The notes below the pieces were generated by a model that was given only the letters and a program-made list of their open reading frames with translations, was not told the origin of the DNA and ran no database searches. Shown here piece by piece: positions 38,501-50,015 of a stretch of 64,000 bases of DNA; the first letter of the stretch is position 1, and each line of letters starts with the position of its first letter. Origin of the DNA: Numida meleagris. Taxonomy: Eukaryota > Chordata > Aves > Galliformes > Numididae. The position numbers were made by a program, and so were the translations under genes. Location: the NCBI RefSeq assembly GCF_002078875.1, contig NC_034409.1, positions 18,606,877 to 18,670,876 on the forward strand. The letters run 5' to 3'.

Positions 38501-41500
38501 TATTACTCAGGTATGGTGAAGTAAGTGTCACCTGTTAGCAAAATTGCTTCTTAAAATATATCGAGGAACAGTGCAACACTACTTTTCAGAAGTCAAATGG
38601 AACGGCTTTCTATTAGCCTAGACTTGTAGCTGTCCCACTGTCACTGTGCAGTAGAAAACAAACCAAAAAAAAGGGTAAAAATCACCTGATTAATAAGGTA
38701 AATAAGTTCTATGGCTCAAGGGAAAAGTGAGTAAATTCCACTACTCTTGGCATTATCTCTATAACCTGCAAATTCTGTACAAGGATCATTCTGTCCATAG
38801 AGCACTAAGCAATACAGAGCAAATAGATATGCAGATGTAGGTCTTTCTACGACGAAGCAGAATGATCAAGAGATTAGATGTTTCTGGTCTGGAATTTACA
38901 TGACGAACTGCTTGACAAGTTCTGTGAAATTCATTATATAAATTATTCAGTAATATTTTTCTTTCTTTTGCCAAATTTATAGCAATGGTAGAACAATTAG
39001 TAAATTATTCAGAGATAGATGAATCTCTCTTCAGTTCATTGGCACTAAAGCATTCTATATTGTATGCAGAATATTATATTCATTAGCAAGATTTGAAAAG
39101 TTAGTGGCAAATTAAGCTGACATCTTAAAATTTTCACAAGTCACATATATGTTTATACTGGTATTATTATAAAGCAGATTCCTGCAACTCAAAATGTCAG
39201 AAATATTGAGACAGAAATCCTTCTTTTACAGTGAGTAAGAAAATTAATTCTGTCATTACATCTTGTATAATTAATTACTTTTTTGTTCTTTGCTGGATGA
39301 CCTCAGTAGGAAGATCTGTCTTGAATACTCCACTGTCTGGCCTTGACTTGGAGACTGTATTTTTAGCCATCTAATACTAGGTGAGATTAATTTTGTCAGA
39401 TACTTTGGAACCAGTGGACTACACAAATTCATAGTTTAATCAATAGTCTTCATTATGAATAATCCAATAGTATTTTAAAAATCAATAGAAAGTGAGATTT
39501 CCGAAAGTCCACAGTATTGGCCTATCTCTGCCCCCATTAAAGTAAAGGGGAGTTTAACCACAGACTTATGTGAGCAGTAAAGAAGCAGAAAGGGAATCAT
39601 TTGAAAGCATCTTACTTGGCAAACTTAGCAACATCAACTCAGGACTGAGTACTGTAAGAAATCTTACCCTCTATCATAAATCCTTAAACCTAAACACATT
39701 CTTAGCTATTTCTGTGCATTTCCAAGGTATGAAAGTTAGTTGCATTCATAAAGCTACTTTAGATCCAAAAGTTTCGAGTCTTATAGAGGTATAACCTAAA
39801 TAAGAAAGCAGTAGTTTCTGTCCCCTCAACAATCACATTCGAAGAATTAATTTTGTTAGAACAACTCTTAAAATATCCCTCATTATTATATCTTGCTATT
39901 TTAACTTATATGTAATTTTAGATCATATACACTAAATTTGGTCTAGGTGTGCATTAGCGCTGGTTTGACATCACTGTGTTTAGAGCAAAGAGGACTATAT
40001 AGATTGCCTCTCATGCAGTTTATTCCTACTAGGGCAAGACTAACGTATCTGAGATGACAGACAATGAGGTCATAGAAAGTATTGTTAAACCCAACAAAAA
40101 CATTTTGATCAAAACCATTTTCTGCTACAGCTAGAAATGTTCATGAATTCTAATATATATTTATGTCAATTCTACCATATTCTATTATATGATACATGCT
40201 ATCATAATGAGCATGAATTTTGTTATCTCTGGGGAGACTACAATGTGGGACATTGAAACCCTACCCTTACAGTTCCTCAATTCAAACTTAGCATAACAGA
40301 CATGTATCTAGCTACAATACATGACCAGAGATTGACCTTCTGTGTTAGCCCATTTTCAGCAAGCAAAACCGTTCTGCAGCAGCAATTGATACAGAGTCCT
40401 CTTTTAACTGATCTAAAGGAAAAAAATCTCTGTAAATGCAAATCCAGATATGCAACTACAGATCCAGCACAGTGCAGCAGTCCTCTGTTTATAACCGAAC
40501 ACATTGATATTCAATAAACAGTGCTGCATAAAATTTCATCTCCCTGTAGGGAAAAATTTGAACTTACTTTATTATTCCTTTGGAATATTTTAAATGAGAA
40601 AAAAATGAAGATAAACTGCAGTTGACCCTAGGCATTATAAATGTCATTAAGGCTCTCACTCTGTTAGGCCCATCTGTTGCTTTTCAGGCCAGCTATTCAT
40701 TAACCTTATTAGCACCAGCCCCTATAGCCTTGAGTTGACATTTCCCTGGTTAATATGGAAAACCCATTTCCTAGTACACATGAAGAGACTAATTAAAGAA
40801 TCTGTATGAATTGTCTAACAGATGCAGTAGGATAGAGCAATAACTGATCTGTGTTTTTAGAGATTCAACACAAAATTCCTTTCTATGGGCTCCTAATGGA
40901 CTGTGTGTTCTTATATATGAGTATGTAGCTTTGTACAGCCACTCTCCTAACAAAATAAGCAGAAAAATCAGTCTTCTTGGCATCAGTAATAATCTGTATC
41001 AGCTACAGCAATATAAGTCCAACTGGTACACTATCAGACTTTGTACTAGATTTACTGATGAGCCAAAAAACAACCGCAAATGTATTCACTCACCAGATAT
41101 GCTGAGTAGCTTAAAATGATATGAATACATGAACTGTTTATCATAGTTAACCCATTGATACGAAGTCACAGTAAGGTTAATGATTTGGTTTTCAGTCTCA
41201 GAGCTTTTTCATGCTGGGTATTCATGCCATTTTTCGCTCCCACAAGGAATATTGTGGGCAGCTTAATTTGCAGAATGAGTTTAGAAAGAAATATTTTTTC
41301 TCTCTCCATTTTAGATTAGGTACTGCAAGCATAAACAAAATTCCAAGTATTTCTAAACCTGCACACACTAAAACAAATGTTTCAGAAAGCAAACAATAGG
41401 AAATCCTTCCATGTCATAGATTGAGTGGCAAAACCTGACATTATTTCATGTATTAAAAAGGAGTGATAAACTCTTTTCCATCAAGAGGATGTTTGCAATT

Positions 41501-42220
41501 ATTTCTGAAAAGCCTAAAAGTGAAAGTGAATTAACCAATGGGTTAAACTAGACAGAGTAGTTCTTCAGTAGCCTTCCTTAGCATCCCTTTGGCATTTCAG
41601 ATTCTTCTTGTACCTGTGGCAATACAAGGTAATTTTCAGATAATTTTTTCCCATAAGTGGAACGTCAGGGTAATTTATAGAGGTGCCCTATTTCTTCTGA
41701 CTGGTTTATTTAGTTAGAAGAAAGCCTTTTTGTATTTTAAGGTTAAAATTAAGCCTGTCCTTTCTAAAAACACCCAGTTCAGCAATTCAGCAAAGTAATT
41801 AATTAAAAATAAGATCTGACCTACAGACATGACTACAATTACTATTGGTAGAATGTACTAGAAAGCATACAGCTGTCCAAATCCCTTTTTCTTCAAGGAG
41901 GTAGCCATCAAGTATTCCACCTCTGTTAATCATTGTGTGCCACTTCTGTTAAAGTTATCTGTCTCTACCATATCTGTCCTAACTCTCTGTAAGACACAGC
42001 CTCTCTTTTTTTCATTTGAATCTTTTTCAACCATCAACAGATCCACGTTAGTTGATATGAAAAAAAAATAAAGAAATAATAGACACATATGGTACATATC
42101 TTATCCAAAACCTAGTGAAGTCAGAGGAAACATTTGCAGAACATTCAACTTGTTTTGGACTGCATTGATTGTCTTCCATACTGGCATGTATCAGTGATAA
42201 CGTTACCTCTGCACACTTCC
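35518..42220. other. AT-rich gene-free DNA
   Basis: A long stretch with no gene, RNA or dispersed repeat that I can recognise on either strand. Open frames of 60-79 codons show no motif. It may contain conserved noncoding elements, which cannot be seen from one sequence. Confidence 0.55.
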
Positions 42221-42545
42221 TGCTGTGGTTAACCCAGCAGGCAGCTCAGCACCACTCTGCTGCTCACTCACTTCCCCCAGAGGGATGTGGGAGAAATTCA
42301 GGAAGATAAAAATGCAAGAACTAACGAGTTGAGATAAAGACAGTTTACTAAGTAAAGAAAAAGCTGAATGCACAAGCAAAGCAAAACCAGGAACCTCCCA
42401 TCAGCAGCAGATGTTCAGCCACATCCAGTAATGCTGGGCTCATCACATGTAGCAGGTTCTCGGGAAGACAAACGTCACATGGTCCTGACCCCTCCAGGCT
42501 CCTTGTGCACCCTCAGAGTGGGAGGTAGTGGAAAATCAAAGGAAG
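42221..42545 (-). mobile_element. ERVL-type avian LTR fragment (second copy)
   Basis: Begins with 'tgctgtggttaacccagcag', the reverse complement of the 3' edge of the avian ERVL-type LTR. It then has 'gagataaagacagtttacta', 'cacaagcaaagcaaaacca' and 'gatgttcagccacatccag', which align with 13130-13340 of the first copy. After about 42475 the middle is deleted and only a short 'ctccttgtgcaccctcagag' block follows. The far edge is lost. No internal retroviral genes are nearby. Confidence 0.8.
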
Positions 42546-45500
42546 TCATTGAGTATAATTTCTGTGAAAAAATAGAAAATTGAGAAAAATAACCAAACTT
42601 CTTCAAATCTCAGAAACAGTTTTAGATATACTTCAAATCTGATTCAGGAAATATATTAATAAATGGATTGACTTTTATGTATGCCACTGCTTTTAGTTGG
42701 TAGTACTATTTTAATTGTTAATATTAAAAATGCCCTCCATCACATTAAAACAAAAATTGTCTAGAATTTCAATGAGACACAGAGAGAGATTAAAAAAACT
42801 GAAAGTTTCTGATTGCTCCACTGCATTCATTTCTCTGCAGTGTGAGGAGCAGCAGGTTGGAACTCAGTAATGGAAAAACTTCCACAGTTCTGGTGCAACA
42901 GATGTTTTTGCAAGTGCTTAGATTCCTGGAGATAACTACATAAGCTCCTTCATCCTAACGGAACAGCATATTACCCAGCACTCACAGAGCAGCTTTTATG
43001 CGAGATTTCACATAAAAATATAAGGCACCAAAAAGAGAAGTTTCACACTTAGCAAGCTACTGTCTCTTTTTCCAATGTAATTATTTCTGTTTCGTCCATC
43101 ATATGCAGCTCTTCCAATTTATGCGGCTGTGACAGTACATTTATCAATTTACCGGCACCAAGTTTGTGCTTTCCTTTAACTTGCATAATGCTACCTCACA
43201 AGTCAGTTCCTAATTGAAATCAAGATTCCTTTTGCAAAGCCCTGTACAAACAGAAGAAAGGGCTCTGAGTCTTATCCTTTATAGTGGAACAAAGATAAAA
43301 TATAGGAAGCATGAGAAAAATGAACATTCTTATTCCCATTTAAGATTTTTTTTTCTTGTTCATCTGCAATCCTTTGTTCTCCATCACAGTGAGGTCAAGC
43401 ACAAAATAGTACCCAACTAATTCTTGTGAGTGCTGTTACAAATTGTCTAAGAAAGTATTAAAATTGAATACCACATATTTTTTCCAATTAAAAGGATAAG
43501 TAATCTGCTTATTTCTACCAGCAAATGAAAGAAAAAAAATGGAGAATGTGAATCCATTTCAAAACAATTGCTCACAGATCTTTGACTCTTCTGGAATGTA
43601 AATATTTTCTTTGGAGCACTGGAAGTTCACCTCATATCCAGGAGAATTTAATACATATTTCTTAAATAATCTATTTGAATGCATATTTCTCAAAGACCAA
43701 AGAAACTCCTTCTACCTTGGAAAAGAAGAGGCCATGTATCTCAATTTTATAGAAATTGAAGAGATAGCTGTCAAGGTTTTAAATGTGCAGGGAGCAGCTG
43801 AGTTTGTACTGCTTATTGCAAAAAAGCAACCCAATAACAACAACAAAATCTTCCTTGCGAGCTAAATTATGTAAATTGAAGAATGCCCTTACTGTCAGCA
43901 GGTATATTATTTCGCAGAAGACAGACAACTGTGTTAATCTCCCTTCTGCTTAATCCCTGTCTCTCCACAAATAATCGTGTCGACAGTTTAAACTGATTTA
44001 GATGTGACTGAAATCAAGAAAAGGAGATAGTCTCAGGATGCTGGGGCTGATGCAGGCCTCCAAGAGGTAATTTTGTTTGTGCTGGAGAGAGAGTGTGGGA
44101 GAGAGAGTAAATCTAACAAATCTAACAAAGCAGCCCTCTGGCCCAGCCCTGAGGATCAAATCCAATTCTACCAAGATACACATTAAGCCCTGTCTATCAC
44201 AGCTTTGCCCTTGAAAAGACAAATAATGATGAGATTCACCTCGTTGTGCTTGTCTCTGGAGGGAAGAGACAAAAGACATTTAAGGAACCTGAACTACTAC
44301 TCATTTTGAACATCTTTTATTATTTAATTCTTATTATCTTAGAGTGGGAGTAAAAACACAGTTAACTCTGTTAGTTTAACCACTTGCTGTCCCGTATGTG
44401 AGAAGTAATGATCAATAGAGCAATGGATGCAGTCAATAACTGCGAAAGCTGTGGTCAGTAGAACAGTGGCTCATGCATTATGCATCTTGACCAAATTATT
44501 TATTGCAAAGTGCAGCTTTTGTACTTCTTTGTGGTGAAAAAGGACCAATTTCTACTTAATGCTATGCTGAAAATCATTGTGGAAAATGTTCTCAAAAGAC
44601 TGCTATGAACCAAAAAAGCTCCAGTGCAACTTTGAATATTTAATTTCGTCATTTTCTGATAGTATAAATGTTAGATTCACTCATTTTCCTTCTGTGCCTG
44701 GACTCTGTCAAAAACAGTTCTTTAGCACCATTTTTCAGTACTTATTAGTTCAGTTTTAGATGAAAGAGGCCCTTTTTCAATAAGGATTACTAGCTTGCCA
44801 CTCTTTAAGTTTTTAAAACAGAAATTCCATCATTTAATCATTTTAGCTTTAACTCTTATCTGATCAAATTAGCATTTGCTAGCCTACACCTAAATAACAA
44901 AAATAGTCTTAAAAATAATCTTCAATGGAAAGAAAATTACCATTACCTAGGTGGTCTGCATGATCACAGCTTGCATTTTTGACTTAGAGGAAAACCGAAA
45001 AATTAATTAGTTAATGTTAGTGATACTCTTTGAAGACGAATAGCTCTGTGAAAATGCTAAAATTATTACAGTTATTAGATAGTACAATTAACCACAACTT
45101 GCAATTAAAAAATTGAAGTAATTCCACTGAACTACAGGGGATGCCATTGTTTTCAATTCGTTGAAAACAATTTTCAATTCAGCTCCTCAGAGTCCAGCTG
45201 TTGCACAGAGGAGAAAGATAAAAGAAAAGCTGAGGTCACCAGCATACATGACCATGAGGCCCTACAGGAATAACCAAAAGGGTGCAGGATTCAGCACCCA
45301 GCAGTGGCTGCCAGCCATACTTCAACTGAGGGCTGAGATAGCACAATCTTTACTGTCCCATTTCTGCTAAGTGCCTTCTCCCTTTCTATCAACTCTCTCT
45401 CACCTCAAGTGAGAAACACAGAAGAAAGATGTGGGAAATGCAACATGGGAAATTGAGCTTGTGCTTCTATTTTCTTTAGAACTTTTTTAGTCTCCCTTGA

Positions 45501-45550
45501 AACACTCCTAGTCAACTTCATCTGAGAATATTTCTGAGGAAAAACTTGGG
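42546..45550. other. AT-rich gene-free DNA
   Basis: Nothing recognised. A small GA-rich stretch with a doubled 'tctaacaaa' unit lies near 44083-44129. A 93-codon minus-strand frame at 43998-44279 overlaps it and is not supported as a gene. Confidence 0.55.
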
Positions 45551-45608
45551 TTTTGACAAAATAGCTTTTTAGTGTCAAAAAAAAAAAAAAAAAAGGACTT
45601 TGTCAAAA
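45551..45608. repeat. A18 run inside a 10-bp inverted repeat
   Basis: The arms 'ttttgacaaa' (45551-45560) and 'tttgtcaaaa' (45599-45608) are perfect inverted repeats enclosing an A18 run at 45577-45594. The arms could pair as a hairpin. No terminator or transposon assignment is made. Confidence 0.8.
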
Positions 45609-47144
45609 TTGCTCTGACCTATTCTAGATGTAGTAGCTCATTCTCTGGACCCTGAAGGTGCCTCTTTCAGCTGGCACTGCCTCTTTAGAGACAATGACTA
45701 TGCTGTATTTCAGCACTTTTAGCCGTTTGTAGCTATACACCCATTGTGTCCTGTGGAATATGTTTTCATGTTATTCAAACATGGTACTGTGTAGTAATTG
45801 CCAGCTAGAGATGTATTTTTCATTGTTTAAACTGTGTTTACAACATCTGCTGTAGATTTCATTCGCAACCAGGTTTTTTACCTCATGAAATGCATTTTTT
45901 TTTTAATTTCTTAAATGTTTTAAGATCATAGCAATGAAAGAACTAAGGATATAAAATACAAACTGCATGTAATAATATTAGCATGTAGTTCAGTGAGAAT
46001 TAATTGACAAATTTAGATTCATTTTCAGTCAGCCACCTTTCCTGGAACTACTCATAATTCAGACATATTAGATGAGTCCTTAACTGTGGTATTTTATGGA
46101 CTGTTGAATATTCATAGTTCAAACTATACATTTTCTTAAGATTGCTCAAAGGACCTACATAGCAAAAATTCTATTCACTGATTGCTTCATCATAAACCAA
46201 GAACTGATTGTGTTTGCAAAATCAGAAATGAGTTTTTGCCAGTACTTTCTCATCAGCTTTAAATTCACTTAGCAAAAACACATTGTCCGCATACCTGCAA
46301 CAATATTCTAACATTATTGCGCAAGTGAAAAACAATTCCTGGCAGCAAGTATAAACTTAATTCCTTGCCATGGCCACCTTGGAGTTTTACTATTTTCTTT
46401 TTACTTTTTGAGATTAATATAACTTTATAATTTCTGAAATGGATTTCTTTCAGAAAGTGTAAATGTTATGAATGACTGCTGTGGAGGTCTTCACTGGGAC
46501 AGTGTTTCAGATGCAAAAGAAACTGTCAGTGAGCAAAGAAACAGACTCTTCAAAATGAAAAATTTATCCTGGCAAGAGGGCTTGTATTTGCCAAGATCTA
46601 GGAAATTTAGTGATAATTAAACATAGTAAGAGGAAGCCTCAAAGTTGACAATGTAACAGGAAAAAAGAAGAAAGCTGTCACAATCCTGCAGCTGTGAGCT
46701 ATTTCTCTCAAAGAATGATCTCCACAGAGATATCCAGCGCTCTGTACTGCCCTGGGGAAAACGATTAAGGGCAATGGCCACCTTATGTTGCCTGTGGTAA
46801 ATGCAACCTCTTTAGAGAGTAAAGAATTTAGAGGCGGAAGTCTGCAGCAGCTGAGCAATTCCAAGCCTTGTAGCACCAAACAGCCACACTTTATAACAAT
46901 GGCATTAGACAAGAGTGCCCTCTGGGGTCACCAGCCATCTTATTTGCCCTGATGCTACATTTATAACTGGATACTGGGTATTGAAAGATTAATAATTCAC
47001 CTTTCCAAATACAAGTAATAAAGGAGTTGTCTCTAGCTCAGGGTGAGGTGCAATAGCACAACATTATCATGAAATTTGATCAGTCAGTGTTCTTGCTGTC
47101 TGTTCATCCCTGAAAACTCATCCTCATGAGACTGAGCACAAGAG
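45609..47144. other. Gene-free DNA
   Basis: Nothing recognised. A minus-strand frame of 101 codons at 46607-46912 has no family motif. Confidence 0.55.
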
Positions 47145-47245
47145 CTCAGGTGGTAACCCTGCCCGTGACAGGATGCTGGAACTGGATGGTCTTTAAGGTC
47201 CCTTCCAACCTAAGCCATCTGATGATTCTGTGATTCTATGATAAC
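47145..47245 (+). mobile_element. CR1 LINE, very short 3' tail
   Basis: Contains 'ggtaaccctgcccgtgacag', then 'ctggaactggatggtcttta' and 'ggtcccttccaacctaagcc', then the terminal octamers 'gattctgtgattctatgat'. This is the last 90-100 bp of an avian CR1, severely 5'-truncated. It lies 400 bp upstream of a second CR1 tail in the same orientation. Confidence 0.92.
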
Positions 47246-47429
47246 AAAAAAATACATATATAACTATCTTCATTTCATTCCATTGCATCATTAAATATTC
47301 CAGAGCAATTCTAGTCTAACATGTAAAAGCAAATAACAACAGTGGCCTTCATATTGCAGCATTAAGCCTTGCAGTTAAATTAATGACTACTACCTTTGCA
47401 TGACACTAACTTCTCCAAAAAAAGCTGTA

Positions 47430-47476
47430 TTTTATGCACTTAAGTGCATTTTTGCATTAAATGCATTTTATGCATT
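47430..47476. repeat. TGCA-rich palindromic cluster
   Basis: A perfect 14-bp palindrome 'tgcacttaagtgca' (47435-47448) is followed by a near-palindrome 'tgcattaaatgca' and a near repeat of the first unit, 'tatgcatttaagtg'. It looks like a small local duplication of a palindromic unit. It lies between the two CR1 tails. Confidence 0.75.
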
Positions 47477-47645
47477 TAAGTGGAACTCCACAATAACCAA
47501 AATATAACTTTTTATACCTCCGGTCTGGATTGCTTTATATCTTATGAAAATGTTAATTGCTTAGTAACCATTTTTTTCCACTTTTGAAATGAATGCTATC
47601 TTAGGAAATTTTTTATTCTTGCAGTGTGCCACAGATTGACACTTT

Positions 47646-48200
47646 TTAAATAACTCCTGCCCCTCTACTCTGCACTGTTGAGACCTCACCTGGAGTACTG
47701 TGTCCAGATGTGGAGTTCTTCATACAGGTAAGACATGGACCTGTTGGAGCGCATCCAGAGGAGAGCCACGAAAATGATCCCAGGGATGGAACACCTCTCC
47801 TACAAGGACAAGCTGAGAGCTGGGGCTGTTCAGCCTGGAGAAGAGAAGGCTCCAGGGAGACCTGAGAGTGACCTTTCATTGTCTAAAAGAGGGCTGTAAG
47901 AAGGAAAGAGTCAGACTCTTTAGCAGTGTCTGTTGTGATAGGACAAAGGGAAATGGTTTCAAACTAAAAGAAAGGAGATTTAGATTGGACATAAGAAAGA
48001 AGCTTTTTTACACGTGTGGTGAGGCAGTGGAACAAGTTGCCCATAGAAGTGGTGGATGCCCCATCCTTGGAGACTTTCAAAGTCAGGCTGATCAGGGCTC
48101 TGAGCAACCTGATCTGCCTGCAGACGTCTCTGTTCATTTGCAGGGCACTGGATTCGATGACCTTTTAGTATCCTTTCCAACTCAAACGTATGATTCAACA
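47646..48200 (+). mobile_element. CR1 LINE, 3' part including ORF2 end
   Basis: About 550 bp of CR1 3' sequence in the expected order. It starts with the 'cacctggagtactgtgtcca' block, then 'gagcgcatccagaggagagc', 'gttcagcctggagaagagaa' and 'gtggtgaggcagtggaaca'. The 'gcccatagaagtggtggatg' block follows, then 'gcactggattcgatgacctt' and the degraded end 'tgattcaac'. In full-length elements this encodes the C-terminal end of ORF2 plus the 3' untranslated region; here the frame is broken. A 148-codon plus-strand frame at 47868-48314 crosses the element but is not the CR1 frame and is not called. Confidence 0.92.
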
Positions 48201-49189
48201 ACATCAACAGCAAAAACACCTTTCCATTTATCTCATTTTTCTGATATTTTGAGCTTTTATTTTCCCATCCTGCTACATCTTAAGGTTTTTCTGTTCAGTC
48301 AGATTTTTGGCTGAATTTGCTCATTCTCGTTCTGGTTATGCAACTGTCTTCACACGGGCAAAATTTAAGCAAATCTAGCCTGTTTTCTGCATCTCCATGA
48401 AGTCTTCATGCTTGTATTCATTATATTATAATGTGTTAGATAAGAAGATAATACTATTTAGATAGCCAACTCTCATAACTAGTGTGTAATGGCAATACCA
48501 CAACTTACTGTGGTTTTCTGCCACAATTTTCCTGTTTTTTGACAAAAGACACATCTAATTTGTAGAGTGCCAAAACTTCTCCACTCCCATAAAAGTCCAG
48601 GTATTTCCTTTAATTGAAACTTAAGTCACTGCTTTCAAGTCCATACACATATAGTACCAAACCGTGCATATGCATGCCAGGAAGATACTGGGTGTAGTGT
48701 GTTGCATTGGTATTTGCAAATCTAACCCTCCCAATGTTACAAACATAAACCATCACTCTGAGAAAATAGTCAACTTATGATACCAATTAGAAAAGTATGT
48801 CAGTATGTTTTTATGTAATAGTATTCACCAGAAGAAACAGCATGCACAGAAGACAAAGAATATGACTTACACTGAAAACCATGCTTCAGATAGAAATTGT
48901 CAAATTCCATTCTTCCCAGCAGCTCCTGAACACTGCACAGAAAAATTGTTCACAGGTATGTCATGGAGGTGTGAGAGGAGACTGACATCTTAAGATTATT
49001 CCATTACCCAAGTAGGTTTTCTGCATTAACCACAGTTTGTAGCAACAGCAGCCTAGTTCTGTTTCACAGAAATAATGAGATTAAGAAAGGATTCTTTCCT
49101 CTTGTGCATGATGGAAAAGACCTAACTTAATATCTTCCTGATCACATTGTAAGTCTTAATAAAGTGATAGAAGTAATTACAGATTATTA
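48201..49189. other. Gene-free DNA
   Basis: Nothing recognised between the CR1 tail and the older CR1 relic. Confidence 0.6.
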
Positions 49190-50015
49190 GTGTTGATGCA
49201 ATGTTCTTAGATTTCTGTAAGGCCTTTGACTTAACACATTTTGATTACAAAATTAGAGCAACACAAAGCCAATGCGAAATTCATTAAAGGATTAAAGCTG
49301 TCTAATAGTTTGTTAAAGGGGTATGAACATCTCCCAGCTTCAAATATCTATCTCATCTGCTGGTTCTTTGGTTCCCTTCATTCTTTCTGTAAGCAGAAGA
49401 GAGAAAATAAAGAAGAATTTCCACGGAGGGCAAAAATGTAATTGGTGCGCTCCAAAATAGCCTTGGGAAGAATCTACTACTGCAGTTTTCTAAGGAAATT
49501 TGAGAGTCTGATAATGGAAATAACTGAAATTACAGTGCCACAGAAAGAAAAGATCATTATATCATCATTACTGCATCAAGAGTGGACAGCACTTTGTGAT
49601 ATATATGTGATTAAACAGAATTAAGAACATTACTAACAAATTTGTAGAGGACATAAAAGTATGTGTGAAAGGCAAACAATAAGAACAGATCACTAATACT
49701 AAGGTTGAGCACTGGCATGAACACTTGGTATGGCTTTTGTATTTCTTACTGCATTTAGTATGGTCAAACACAGCCAAATATACAGAATGGAAAAATCTGC
49801 CTCCTACTGCTTATCACAGGACAGGAGTACTGAGAGAGGTAACCATCTGAACAGAACTTCCATGTAAACTGTGCTCAAAACCGGTCACATAAACTTTGTA
49901 TGAATGAAGAGGGAATTGATTAGGAATAGGTAAGATATCTGTATTTCTGGCAGTGATGCAAACACCCACTGGAATACTGTGTTGTCCAGTTTCAAGACTT
50001 GCAATATTAGGAGGG
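49190..50015 (+). mobile_element. Old CR1-group LINE relic (reverse transcriptase to 3' region)
   Basis: At 49191-49230 the plus strand encodes VDAMFLDFCKAFDL, which matches the conserved LDF-KAFD motif of CR1-group reverse transcriptases. About 770 bp further, 'tggaatactgtgttgtccag' (49970-49989) matches the CR1 block found at 47.69 kb. A 'aacaaatttgtagaggacat' stretch (about 49635-49655) recalls the segment encoding the LADD region. The spacing fits one continuous, strongly diverged copy. Frames are broken throughout. The exact ends and the subfamily are uncertain. Confidence 0.65.

Noticed and set aside
47868..48314. 148-codon open frame on the plus strand, the longest in the window
   Set aside because: It starts inside a CR1 3' part and runs past its end; the frame is not the CR1 coding frame and the translation has no family motif.
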